The translations under genes and the position numbers were made by a program. Shown here in pieces: positions 18,714 to 27,317 of a DNA stretch of 50,698 bases. Source of the DNA: a virus; IMG/VR virus record IMGVR_UViG_3300008113_005242, positions 1 to 50,698 of that record; one strand, written 5' to 3'. Position 1 is the first letter of the stretch. Each line of letters begins with the position of its first letter. The notes beneath the pieces are model-generated. The model worked only from the letters and a program-made list of their open reading frames with translations. It was not told where the DNA came from and did no database searches.

Positions 18714-20167
18714 ATGTCTTATGTTATTAATAGATTTGACGGGCAAGCAATTAGTACTATCGAAGACGGTACTGTAGATCAGACGCGCCACCTAGAGCAA
18801 TTCGCGGACAAATATGGTACGATGTTCCGTCCAAAAAACTCAAATTTTACACAGGTGAAGCACCAGGTGGCGTCAAAGTGTTTAAAACAGCCGGCGGCGT
18901 TGAATATAGTCAAACTGCACCTCTTGGCGCCACAGAAGGCGATCAATGGTTCGACTCTGGGCTAAATCAATTAAAAATTCGTACAAGTACCGACTGGTTA
19001 GTAGTTGGACCACAGACAGCAGGTGCTGGTGTTACCCAGTTAGTATCTAGACAAGTTCGCGGTAATGATGCTAATTTGTATTCTATCATTGCTGCCACTA
19101 TTGGTGGTACTGGAATAGAAGAAGTAACTTACATTATTTCTAAAGCAGAATTTACTCTTGATAACACAACTAATCCTATTGCAGGATATAGTGTTATCAA
19201 GAAAGGTATGACACTACCTAACACAGTTGGAACTCTAACTGAAGGACAACAAGTTACCAGTAGTGCTCACAGATTTTGGGGTATTTCTGCAGCCGCTCAA
19301 GGTATTGTGGACGGTCTAGGTAACTTTGTTTCCGGTGCAAAACTAAAAGAAATTTCAGAAGGTACTAATAATACATTAGTTAACTTCTCATCAGATGATG
19401 GTTTAACAGTTGGTCTAGGACAAGACCTAGCAGTGTACATTGATCCAGACGATCAACAAACACCTATATATGAAAATCAATCAGGACCAAAATTAACTTT
19501 CCGTGCAAGACAAGCCGGTATACCAAAAGACATTGCAGTCATTGACGCAACAACATTAAGTCTTTCTCCAGGAACTGACAGCACCTTCTTCTTGGGAACA
19601 AATTCCAAGAAATGGGCTAACATTTATTCAAACACTTTTACAGGTACAGCCACACAAGCGGCAACATTGCAAGTAGGTGTAGATTTATTCAATAATCCAG
19701 TATTCCGTCAAGCAAGTACTGCGGCAACTGCAAACACAGTGGCCTGTCGTGACAGTTCGGGTAACATTACTGCTACTATCTTCAACGGTACAGCAACAAC
19801 AGCACGTTACGCTGACTTGGCAGAAAAATATCTTGCTGATGCAGAATATGAGCCAGGTACAGTTGTGTGCATTGGTGGAGAGAAAGAAGTTACAGCCGTT
19901 AAGTTTGGTGATTTGGCAGTTGGTGTTGTTTCTACAGACCCTGCATACATGATGAACAGCGAATTAGAAGGTGGAACTTATGTTGCCCTAAAAGGTCGTG
20001 TTCCATGCAAAGTTGTTGGCGCTGTGCGTAAAGGACAGCGTTTAGTCGCATCTGACAATGGCTGTGCCATTGCTGCCGGGTTCCATCAGCATTCTGATGT
20101 TTTTGGTGTTGCATTAGAATCCAGCGACGATGTTGGCATCAAGAAAATAGAAGTATTAGTATTATAA
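18714..20167 (+). pseudogene. Third tail fibre-like paralogue, broken by an internal loss and frame change
   Basis: The gene opens normally (MSYVINRFDG, then EDGTVDQ, residues 1-23). It then leaves frame near 18780, and the first frame reads nonsense to a stop at 18963-18965. The -1 frame from about 18782 restores the family: DAPPRAIRGQIWYDVPSKK, then YTGEAPGGVKVFKTAGG, and runs to 20167. Compared with the intact neighbour at 16796, about 34 residues (TALTLIGRN through LLENFAS) are missing at the switch. The C-terminal part has a fibre-tip-like region (DLAEKYLADAEYEPGTVV) common in T4-type tail proteins. A GTG at 18878 could restart translation in the good frame. Either a true inactivating deletion or an assembly loss; the clean remaining frame suggests it is recent or artefactual. 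Confidence 0.75.
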
Positions 20168-20201
20168 TGATATATAATAAACAAGGTTAAAAGGAAGAAT
20201 T

Positions 20202-21119
20202 ATGGCAGTCGGTGATTTAATTACAGCATTAAGATACAATAACCTACAAAGTAGGATCAACGTTATCATGGGCACAGGATCTGGTAACAGCGGATACGGC
20301 CAGGCTTTGGTCAGCGGTCAAGTTGCAGTAGGCAGTAACGTAGACCTTCTCAGAGTATTAAATTTGCGTACAGATATGGTTAAGGCACGACAGCATCAGA
20401 CTGCTAATAATGAAGCACCTAGTCCAGGCACTGGCGCTTTTCCTCTAGTAACTACAGCAGATCAAGTCACTGATGCATTTGCAGCCAACCTTGAAAGCCA
20501 AATGACCACTATTGAAACCAATAGACTAGCATTAGGCGCAGGCGGAACATTGGGAAATCAATTTACCGATACAACAGACGCTAATACTAGCCAGCGTACT
20601 GCAAGTTGGAACGGTTTGTTAACACACAACGTCACAGTGGCATTTGGTTCAAACGATGCCGCACGTTTTTACTTTAACAGCGGCGGCGACATTCGTTTCC
20701 GTGTTACATTAACTGGCGGAACAAGTGATACTGGCGTTAACCAAATTTTCACAGACTGGTCTAATATGTTTTCTACCATGGGTACTATTACTATGAATCA
20801 TAATAGTACAACTAGATCGGGCTCCTCAGGTACTACACAAGCCATTGGTTTTTATCAGTTAACGACTAGCAACCAAGAAATTTTCCGACGTGTCGGTTCT
20901 GGTAATTATGCTACTAACACATATATCATTAATGCACGTACAGATAACGCAGGTAACGTATTTTTCAACATCCAATTCAATGATAACAAAGGTGGAAATC
21001 CAAACTTCGACGAAGCCGTAACTGGTACTTTAACAAGTCGTATTGATATCCGTCGTGCTACTGGCTCAAACGTAGCAGTAAACGCACCAACTATTACTAC
21101 AACAACAGCCATTACTTAA
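20202..21119 (+). CDS. Virion structural protein, probable tail/fibre component (305 aa)
   Basis: A 305-residue protein rich in Thr, Ser, Asn and Gly, with MAVGDLITALRYNNLQSRIN at the N-terminus followed by a beta-rich body (FYFNSGGDIRFRVTLTGGT) and a Thr-rich C-terminal tail. Composition and position at the end of the late structural block fit a surface-exposed virion or tail-tip protein. A strong Shine-Dalgarno sequence (AAGGAAG) lies about 6 bases before the ATG. No named family recognised. It is the last gene before the regulatory hairpin at 21138. Confidence 0.7.
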   Translation: MAVGDLITALRYNNLQSRINVIMGTGSGNSGYGQALVSGQVAVGSNVDLLRVLNLRTDMVKARQHQTANNEAPSPGTGAFPLVTTADQVTDAFAANLESQMTTIETNRLALGAGGTLGNQFTDTTDANTSQRTASWNGLLTHNVTVAFGSNDAARFYFNSGGDIRFRVTLTGGTSDTGVNQIFTDWSNMFSTMGTITMNHNSTTRSGSSGTTQAIGFYQLTTSNQEIFRRVGSGNYATNTYIINARTDNAGNVFFNIQFNDNKGGNPNFDEAVTGTLTSRIDIRRATGSNVAVNAPTITTTTAIT

Positions 21120-21127
21120 TATTTTTC

Positions 21128-21156
21128 TTGACATCTGTCTCCTAGTGCTATATAAT
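21128..21156 (+). promoter_or_regulatory. Consensus sigma-70 promoter opening the accessory cluster
   Basis: TTGACA at 21128-21133, a 17-base spacer, and TATAAT at 21151-21156: a full match to the bacterial housekeeping consensus in both boxes with ideal spacing. The expected transcription start is about 21163, 20 bases before the ATG at 21183. This is the signature of a strong early phage promoter read by host RNA polymerase. It lies exactly where the late structural genes end and the glycan genes begin, and it is embedded in the hairpin described separately. Confidence 0.85.
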
Positions 21157-21181
21157 ACACAATATAGTCTAGGAGATTTTT
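21138..21181 (+). terminator. Hairpin with T-run: probable terminator that also masks a ribosome binding site
   Basis: TCTCCTAG (21138-21145) pairs with CTAGGAGA (21169-21176), and the inner arms CTATAT (21148-21153) and ATATAG (21162-21167) also pair, around an 8-base loop. TTTTT follows at 21177-21181. Read-through RNA from the structural genes can thus form a terminator-like stem. The 3' arm contains AGGAG, the Shine-Dalgarno sequence of the gene at 21183, so any RNA carrying both arms also hides that site. RNA started at the internal promoter lacks the 5' arm and leaves it free. Confidence 0.7.
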
Positions 21182-21182
21182 A

Positions 21183-21530
21183 ATGGATGAACGTTTATCC
21201 AAAGCATTAGAGTTTGCCAATTATAGCGTAACACTCAATAATCAAAGGCGAGCCCTTAAAGAAAAGTATTTGGCTGACATCATTTACTATCACAACGGCG
21301 GATGCTTTGCTGTCAACAAAGAACTAATCAATTTTGTTAAACTGCTTGTGGATACAGGTAACGACACAGGTGTTATTCTAATTGACGACAACGATGTGCC
21401 AGTTGAAATTGCCAACTTAAATGACTTTTTTGAAACAGTCATGAACAAGTTCTTTACAGCCAGTAATGAATATTATACAGAGTATCAAAAACTGCGTAAG
21501 CAACGTAGTGTGGAAGGCATTACTCAATGA
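21183..21530 (+). CDS. Conserved phage hypothetical protein (115 aa)
   Basis: A small, charged protein (MDERLSKALEFANYSVTLNNQ at the start, EYYTEYQKLRKQRSVE near the end) with a helical look and no membrane segment. Similar short proteins occur near structural genes of marine T4-type phages, but I know no function. It is the first gene after the promoter at 21128. Its Shine-Dalgarno AGGAG (21171-21175) lies in the 3' arm of the hairpin, so its translation is probably limited to RNA started at that promoter. The next gene overlaps it by 4 bases (ATGA). Confidence 0.65.
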   Translation: MDERLSKALEFANYSVTLNNQRRALKEKYLADIIYYHNGGCFAVNKELINFVKLLVDTGNDTGVILIDDNDVPVEIANLNDFFETVMNKFFTASNEYYTEYQKLRKQRSVEGITQ

Positions 21531-22408
21531 GTCGTGGCTGTTTGATCTATGCCTTTAACAACGAAGAAATAGATTACATTACCATGGCTAAGGAAGCCGC
21601 TCGACGAGTTAAGATGTACTTGGGCGTTCCTGTATGCCTGGTAACAGACTCAACTGCGCAAGTTAACAAAGTTGATCCTGATAGAATTTATTTTGATACA
21701 GTAATTGATGTGTGGCAAGACCCTTCTTTAAAGAGTACAGCAGAACTTCTTAATATTCGAAACATTAGACAATTTGCAGACGGAACACTTACACATAAAA
21801 AAAGTAATTTTAAAAATAGTCTGCGCACCAAGACCTACGAACTCACACCCTACGACGAAACACTAGTTATTGACAGCGATTATTTCCTAGCCAACGACAT
21901 TTTAAAAAACTGTTGGATACAAGAGCAAGACTTTTTAATTTATAAAGAAGGTTATGACCTTGCAGGTTATAGACATCATCCAGAGTTTGAAAAAGTAAGT
22001 GACTATACTGTAGACTTTTATTGGGCAACTGCCTTTTGGTTTCGCAAAAGCGAATTAACAAAAACTTTCTTCGATCTGGTAGATCATGTGCGTGATAACT
22101 GGGACTACTATAAACTAGTGTATCAATTTGCCAGTCATATGTATCGCAATGATCACGCCTTTAGTATTGCACTACACATTATGAACGGCTACACTGGAGA
22201 GCAATGGCAAGGTAGAATGCCAGGACGTATGGTGTTTACCTTAGATAAAGATGTGTTAGTTAGTATGGATGACTTGGGATTTCGCATCCTACTTGAAAAA
22301 CAGAATAGACAAGGCGAGTATACACTAATGAAAACAAAAGATGTTAGTGTACACTTGATGAACAAGTTTAGTTTGCATAGAGTTATGAAAGGACTGGCCG
22401 ATGACTAA
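21527..22408 (+). CDS. Glycosyltransferase-like protein, GT-A fold with DxD motif (293 aa)
   Basis: The opening GCLIYAFNNEEIDYITMA followed by VPVCLVTDS is the nucleotide-sugar binding start of GT8-like glycosyltransferases. The metal-binding DxD is present as LVIDSDYFLAND near residues 113-124. An aromatic-rich acceptor region follows (DFYWATAFWFRKSE). No signal peptide or membrane anchor, so it would act in the cytoplasm. It overlaps both neighbours by a few bases and precedes a second protein of the same type. Family assignment rests on motif and layout; the sugar is unknown. Confidence 0.65.
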   Translation: MSRGCLIYAFNNEEIDYITMAKEAARRVKMYLGVPVCLVTDSTAQVNKVDPDRIYFDTVIDVWQDPSLKSTAELLNIRNIRQFADGTLTHKKSNFKNSLRTKTYELTPYDETLVIDSDYFLANDILKNCWIQEQDFLIYKEGYDLAGYRHHPEFEKVSDYTVDFYWATAFWFRKSELTKTFFDLVDHVRDNWDYYKLVYQFASHMYRNDHAFSIALHIMNGYTGEQWQGRMPGRMVFTLDKDVLVSMDDLGFRILLEKQNRQGEYTLMKTKDVSVHLMNKFSLHRVMKGLADD

Positions 22409-23243
22409 AGGGTATGTTGTCCTAGCCCAGAATACTGATACAATTGACTATGTTAGACAAGCCTATGCGCTGGCATTGAGTTTGAAGTTAAGTCAAAAGT
22501 CTGTGTCTAATATATCTATCATTACAGATGACATAGTTCCGGAAGAGTATAAGTCTGTATTTGAAAACGTTATTCCTATTCCGTGGGGAGATGCCGCAGT
22601 TAATAGTAGATTCAAAGTTGAAAATCGTTGGAAGATTTACCACGCAAGTCCTTATGACCAAACTGTTGTATTGGATACAGACATGTTAGTATTAGACGAC
22701 TTGAGTAGTTTCTGGGATACCTTTGAGCATTATGATGTATACTATACAGGCAAGGTATTAGATTATCGTAACAAAACAGTGACCAGTGATTACTATCGCA
22801 AAGCATTTACAGCAAATCAACTACCCAATTTGTATTCTGGTTTACATTATTTCAAGAAAGGTGACTTTGCCAAAGAGTTTTACTCATGGGTTGAAGTTAT
22901 TACCAACAACTGGGAAATGTTTTATGGACACTTTGTTGGCGAACACTATCCAGACCGTGCCAGTATGGATATTACGGCCGCATTAGCCGCAAAGGTAATG
23001 GACGTTGCTGAAAAAGTTACCAACACTAAGCATGATCCTGTGACATTCGTACACATGAAGAGTCAAATACAAGGATGGTCTGAGCCCACGGACAGTTGGA
23101 TGCAGAGTGTTGCAGTATACTTTAATGACGATTGTGAACTAAAAATTGCTAACTATCGTCAACAAGGTGTTTTTCATTATACTGAAAAAGATTTCTTAAC
23201 AGATAAGATAGTTTCAAAATTGGAGGCACTATGTCTGAAATGA
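22401..23243 (+). CDS. Glycosyltransferase-like protein, GT8-like (280 aa)
   Basis: A paralogue-like companion of the preceding gene. It opens with GYVVLAQNTDTIDYVRQAYAL and SNISIITDDIVP and has the metal-binding motif VVLDTDMLVLDD near residues 90-101. The conserved phrase NLYSGLHYFKKGDFAKEFY corresponds to the acceptor-side 'N-S-G' region of GT8 enzymes. It overlaps the preceding gene by 8 bases. The sugar donor and acceptor cannot be read from the sequence. Confidence 0.7.
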   Translation: MTKGYVVLAQNTDTIDYVRQAYALALSLKLSQKSVSNISIITDDIVPEEYKSVFENVIPIPWGDAAVNSRFKVENRWKIYHASPYDQTVVLDTDMLVLDDLSSFWDTFEHYDVYYTGKVLDYRNKTVTSDYYRKAFTANQLPNLYSGLHYFKKGDFAKEFYSWVEVITNNWEMFYGHFVGEHYPDRASMDITAALAAKVMDVAEKVTNTKHDPVTFVHMKSQIQGWSEPTDSWMQSVAVYFNDDCELKIANYRQQGVFHYTEKDFLTDKIVSKLEALCLK

Positions 23244-23833
23244 CTTTAGAACAACTCATTGCCTACCAAGAAGAACTTAGCAAGCCCACTAGTAACTATG
23301 TTTATTTTAATCCAGAGACTGGAGAGATCAAACATATTTCTAACTATTTGATTCCAGAAGAAACAAATTATATTCAAGTTAATAGTGCAGAAATTGCAGA
23401 TATCCGTAGTAATAAAGATAGTCCAGCAGACTATCATGTTGTTATGGATTTTAAAACCAATGAATACATCATGCAAAACATTGCAGATGGTGACATCCGT
23501 AGTTTTAATTGGAATGACGAAGTATACCAGATGCCTAATACAGGCGAAGGCAGTGTTAAATTAGTACAGAACACTACCCAAGGCACTTGGACTTTAACTA
23601 TTAGTGAACAGATAGTGGGAGTCTTATCAGGCCAATCACATCATATCAACTATAATTTGGCATTTTATTCCACTAAACCCGACGATGTTAATGTATTATA
23701 TGGGATATTAAAATTTAGAATACTTGATCTTTTAACCACGGGCACATTTACAATCGAACACAAGTCTGCACTAGTACCTACTAGTGTTTACTGCCGTAGA
23801 GTTTTTGACAGTTACGTACATATACAATCATGA
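23231..23833 (+). CDS. Unidentified phage protein (200 aa)
   Basis: No family recognised. The N-terminus (TLEQLIAYQEELSKPTSNYVYFNPETGEI) and alternating polar and hydrophobic stretches suggest a mainly beta protein without membrane segments. A very good Shine-Dalgarno sequence (GGAGG, 23222-23226) precedes the ATG. It overlaps the preceding gene by 13 bases and the following one by 4, so it belongs to the same operon. It could be a small structural protein or an acceptor modified by the neighbouring transferases; that is speculation from position only. Confidence 0.6.
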   Translation: MSEMTLEQLIAYQEELSKPTSNYVYFNPETGEIKHISNYLIPEETNYIQVNSAEIADIRSNKDSPADYHVVMDFKTNEYIMQNIADGDIRSFNWNDEVYQMPNTGEGSVKLVQNTTQGTWTLTISEQIVGVLSGQSHHINYNLAFYSTKPDDVNVLYGILKFRILDLLTTGTFTIEHKSALVPTSVYCRRVFDSYVHIQS

Positions 23834-24723
23834 AAATAAGAATAGCAGAACAAGATATCATTTACCTCAGTTACGATGAACCCAATGCTGAGAAGAACTA
23901 TGCAGACCTATGCAGTAAGATACCATGGGCCAAGCGTGTACACGGTGTTAAAGGCAGCGATGCGGCGCACAAAGCCTGTGCTGCCTTGAGTGAAACAGAA
24001 TACTTTGTCACAGTCGATGGTGATAACATCGTTGATCCTGAGTTTATCAATGTCGAAATTGATTTAGAAGAATTGGGTTTGACACAAGACCACGTATTTT
24101 CGTGGTGCGGCAAAGTCAATGTTAATAACTTAATGTACGGCAATGGCGGATTAAAGTTATGGACACGTAAGTTTGTTAATAACATGCGTACACACGAAAA
24201 TTCAGACCCAAGCGACACCAAAGGACTTGTAGAGTTTTGCTTTGATGACAGGTATTATCAGTTTAATGAGAACTACTCAACCAGTATTATCAACGGTAGC
24301 CCATTCCAAGCATTTCGTGCAGGGTTCCGCGAAGGTGTAAAGATGAGTTTAGACCAAGGAGCAAAAGTTTCTAGTATTAAAAACATCTGGTGGCAAAACT
24401 ATCAGCGTCTTTTAATATGGTGTAGTGTTGGCAGTGATGTAGAAAATGGTGACTGGGCAATATATGGCGCTCGTGAAGGATGCTACTTAACAAATTGTAC
24501 CGACTGGGACTATGCTAATGTGCGTGACTTTGAGTATCTAACCAAGCGTTGGGAAGAACAATACAGTAAAGTTACTCCAGAAATGTTAAAGTACGAAATT
24601 ATGGGACTTGGAGAAACATTAAAACATGAACTTGACCTTGAGATTTCTTCGTTAGATGATGAAGGTAGCAAGTTTTTTAAGACTGTGTATCAGAATACAC
24701 CTCGAATTATTAGGAGAAAATAA
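23830..24723 (+). CDS. Glycosyltransferase-like protein with DGD motif (297 aa)
   Basis: The opening DIIYLSYDEPNAEKNY, the helix KRVHGVKGSDAAHKACA and the motif YFVTVDGDNIVD (residues 58-69) match a GT-A-like family frequent in marine phages. A near-copy of this layout occurs at 35160 in the same window (YDIVFISYGEPNAE, WVVDGDAEILDD). Ends with a charged helical tail. No membrane segment. The next gene starts on its stop codon (TAATG) with a good AGGAGA Shine-Dalgarno sequence inside this gene. Predicted cytoplasmic sugar transfer; donor and acceptor unknown. Confidence 0.65.
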   Translation: MKIRIAEQDIIYLSYDEPNAEKNYADLCSKIPWAKRVHGVKGSDAAHKACAALSETEYFVTVDGDNIVDPEFINVEIDLEELGLTQDHVFSWCGKVNVNNLMYGNGGLKLWTRKFVNNMRTHENSDPSDTKGLVEFCFDDRYYQFNENYSTSIINGSPFQAFRAGFREGVKMSLDQGAKVSSIKNIWWQNYQRLLIWCSVGSDVENGDWAIYGAREGCYLTNCTDWDYANVRDFEYLTKRWEEQYSKVTPEMLKYEIMGLGETLKHELDLEISSLDDEGSKFFKTVYQNTPRIIRRK

Positions 24724-26135
24724 TGGCAAGTAAAATAGATTTTTATCCTAGTGTTAAAGCCGCATTGGATCAAGTGGGTCCAGGAATGTGTCTTGCTAAG
24801 TGGAATCAAGTGACTATTCACTTGGCCACAGGCCATACACATAGTTGCCATCATCCTAACACACACAAGATTCCACTGCAAGAAATTGCCGCAGATCCTA
24901 GTGCATTACACAACACTGTCTTTAAGAAACAGCAACGTCAACGTATGCTTGACGGCGAACGTCCCGAAGAATGTGGATATTGCTGGAATGTAGAAGACAA
25001 TGTCAAAGAATCAAACATTTTCAGTGATCGTGTTGCCAAGAGTGCTGAAACTTGGAGTCAAAATTTAGACGAAGTGTTGTCTACTGGTGCAGGAAACTTT
25101 AATCCAACTTACATGGAAGTAAGTTTCAGCAACGTCTGTAATTTTAAATGCTCTTATTGTTCTCCAGAAGTATCCAGTAAATGGATGGAAGAAATTGAAC
25201 AGCACGGTGCTTACCCAACTAGTAACAAGTTTAATAACATTGATTGGTTAAAGAGCATTGACAAGATGCCTATACCACACAAGGACTACAATCCTTATGT
25301 TAATGCGTTTTGGCATTGGTGGCCTGAACTATATAAGACACTAAAAGTATTCCGTATCACAGGCGGAGAACCTCTGTTAAGCAAAGATACGTTTAAAGTT
25401 TTAGACTACATTATAGAAAACCCTCGACCAGAACTTGAATTAATGATCAACAGTAATCTTTGTATACCAGATGAACTGTTTAAAAAGTTTATAGAAAAAA
25501 TGAAACGTATTCAAGGCGAAGGCATGATCAAAGACTTTACCTTGTTTACCAGTTGTGAAGCACACGGAAAACGTGCCGAGTACATTAGACACGGATTAGA
25601 TTATGTTAAATGGTTAGAAAACTGTTCTACCTTCTTGGAGCAAGTACCAAATAGTAGACTTGGATTAATGAGTACCTATAATATTTTTAGTGTTACAAGT
25701 TACATGCCTTTTATGAAAGATTTACTGGCATTGAATAGCACTTTTAATCATTACCAGAATCGTGTACACCCATTAATTTTTGATATTCCATACTTGCGTT
25801 ATCCAGAACACTTGAGTATGACTATTCTTACTCCTGATTATTTAAAACAAGTAGAGGAGCAGGTGACTTTCATGTATCAAAATAGACAAACTGCTAACTG
25901 GCAACCACTTGCTGGCAATGGCTTTTACGATTGGGAAGTAGAAAAATTGCAACGTGTTTATCATCTTTTGGAAAGCACATTCAAAGTTGAGGAGCACCTA
26001 CAGCAGAGTACTGTAAATAAACGCAAGGACTTTGTGAGGTTTGTTGACGAGCATGATCGTCGTAGAGGCACAAACTTTTTGGAAACGTTTCCAGAAATGT
26101 CCGAGTTCTACCATATGTGTAAAGCATTGTTATGA
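24723..26135 (+). CDS. Radical SAM protein (470 aa)
   Basis: A radical SAM core with the cluster-binding CNFKCSYC (C139, C143, C146) and the SAM-binding ITGGEPLL near residue 212. The N-terminal region carries a Cys/His set (SCHHPNTH near residue 40 and ECGYCW near 80) that may bind a second cluster or metal, as in 'twitch' or SPASM-type enzymes. Such proteins are common in marine phages but their substrate is not known. The start is set by AGGAGA at 24711-24716 and a 1-base overlap with the upstream gene. Sitting between transferases, it could modify a sugar or a peptide; the sequence does not tell which. Confidence 0.8.
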   Translation: MASKIDFYPSVKAALDQVGPGMCLAKWNQVTIHLATGHTHSCHHPNTHKIPLQEIAADPSALHNTVFKKQQRQRMLDGERPEECGYCWNVEDNVKESNIFSDRVAKSAETWSQNLDEVLSTGAGNFNPTYMEVSFSNVCNFKCSYCSPEVSSKWMEEIEQHGAYPTSNKFNNIDWLKSIDKMPIPHKDYNPYVNAFWHWWPELYKTLKVFRITGGEPLLSKDTFKVLDYIIENPRPELELMINSNLCIPDELFKKFIEKMKRIQGEGMIKDFTLFTSCEAHGKRAEYIRHGLDYVKWLENCSTFLEQVPNSRLGLMSTYNIFSVTSYMPFMKDLLALNSTFNHYQNRVHPLIFDIPYLRYPEHLSMTILTPDYLKQVEEQVTFMYQNRQTANWQPLAGNGFYDWEVEKLQRVYHLLESTFKVEEHLQQSTVNKRKDFVRFVDEHDRRRGTNFLETFPEMSEFYHMCKALL

Positions 26136-26566
26136 AATATATCAGCCACCGAGGAAACTTAACAGGAGTAGATCCTAGCAGAGAAAATAGACCAGACTAT
26201 TTAATAGAAGCCATCGCTGCCGACTTTGACGTCGAAGTCGATGTCTGGTATATTGACGGAAAGATAATGTTAGGGCACGATGCTCCTACCTACAACGTTG
26301 CTTTAAATTTTATTAAGAATGATAGATTTTGGTGTCATGCTAAAAATGCAGAAGCATTAGAATTAATGTTGGCTAATAACGTACATTGTTTTTGGCATGA
26401 AAACGACCAACGTGTACTAACCAGCCAAGGATATGTTTGGACCTACCCATACAAACAAATTATTGACAACGCAGTTGTTGTCATTTTAGATAAGGAACTT
26501 GATTATGCCTATGTCTCACGAGCAATTGCAGTATGTGGCGACTATGTTCAATCCTGGCGTCAATAA
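26132..26566 (+). CDS. Glycerophosphodiester phosphodiesterase-like protein (144 aa)
   Basis: Starts with ISHRGN, followed by FDVEVDVWY and MLGHDAPT: the His-Arg, Glu-x-Asp and His-Asp pattern of the GDPD TIM-barrel active site. At 144 residues it is much shorter than normal GDPD enzymes (about 220-250), but the end (YAYVSRAIAVCGDYV) matches the end of the short forms found in phages, so it is probably complete. Family members cleave glycerol or polyol phosphodiesters, including those in teichoic-acid-like polymers. Here a role in trimming or remodelling a surface polymer is plausible but unproven. It overlaps the genes on both sides. Confidence 0.6.
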   Translation: MKYISHRGNLTGVDPSRENRPDYLIEAIAADFDVEVDVWYIDGKIMLGHDAPTYNVALNFIKNDRFWCHAKNAEALELMLANNVHCFWHENDQRVLTSQGYVWTYPYKQIIDNAVVVILDKELDYAYVSRAIAVCGDYVQSWRQ

Positions 26567-27317
26567 AGTTGCTATTTGCTTTAGTGGACAACTAAGAACA
26601 TGGCGCCAATGCAAAGATACGTGGATTCATATTCTTGAGCACAGCGGCTCTAGAGATAACATAGATATCTTCTGTCACATTTGGGATTTTAATTCCGTCC
26701 CAAATAGCGTGTCTGGTGCAAATAAATCACCAGTGCCTGTTGCAGATAGTGAAATACAAGAAATACTTGATATATTAAAACCTAAAAAATTTTTAGTTGA
26801 GTCGTGTAAGGAATTCTCTCCATTTAGCGATACTCAGGCAATTACACACGGACCATTTATCAGTCAATTTTACGGCATCATGCGTTGTGCTAATTTAAAG
26901 AGGCAATACGAAATTGAAAACAACCTACAATACAAAGCAGTCGTTCGTGCAAGGTATGACGCATTTTATACTCACAACATGACAGAGTTTTATAGAAATA
27001 TTCAACCTATGACTATGCACGGGTTTCATATGGGATGGACTCCTACTGAATTCAAAGGACGCATGGGTGACATATTTTGGATCTCTGACAGCGACACGTA
27101 TGACTTAATTTCTGATTACTATATTAATTTAGGTTATATTGATAAAAAATGGTTTACTAATCCTGGACAAACAACATTTACTCCAGAGTTTGTTTTCTTC
27201 CATTACTTAAAGAAAAATAATATTCGGTTGCAAAACAATCACTGGGATGTTAAACTGTTTAGACAAAGTGCAGAATTAAGTTGTGCAAAAAAGGAGGGCG
27301 GTTTTGAAGTCTGGTAA
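26544..27317 (+). CDS. Glycosyltransferase-like phage protein, 'FSGQLRTW' family (257 aa)
   Basis: Key features are VAICFSGQLRTWRQC at the N-terminus, a central LKRQYEIENNLQYKAVVRARYD resembling the DxD region of a GT-A transferase, and a C-terminal TFTPEFVFFHYLKKN. I chose the ATG at 26544, about 10 residues before the conserved block; an upstream TTG at 26499 would give an unusually long N-terminus. It overlaps the GDPD-like gene by 23 bases. The next gene is a diverged tandem copy. Transferase activity is inferred from family resemblance. Confidence 0.6.
   Translation: MFNPGVNKVAICFSGQLRTWRQCKDTWIHILEHSGSRDNIDIFCHIWDFNSVPNSVSGANKSPVPVADSEIQEILDILKPKKFLVESCKEFSPFSDTQAITHGPFISQFYGIMRCANLKRQYEIENNLQYKAVVRARYDAFYTHNMTEFYRNIQPMTMHGFHMGWTPTEFKGRMGDIFWISDSDTYDLISDYYINLGYIDKKWFTNPGQTTFTPEFVFFHYLKKNNIRLQNNHWDVKLFRQSAELSCAKKEGGFEVW

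Noticed and set aside
18714-18965. Programmed -1 frameshift linking the two frames of the tail paralogue
   Set aside because: The good frame already matches the family from about 18782, far upstream of the A-rich stretch near 18834, and about 34 residues are absent at the switch. A frameshift signal would not remove that segment.
23898-24221. A 107-codon minus-strand open frame inside the DGD transferase gene
   Set aside because: Fully inside a gene with clear family motifs and without its own start signals.
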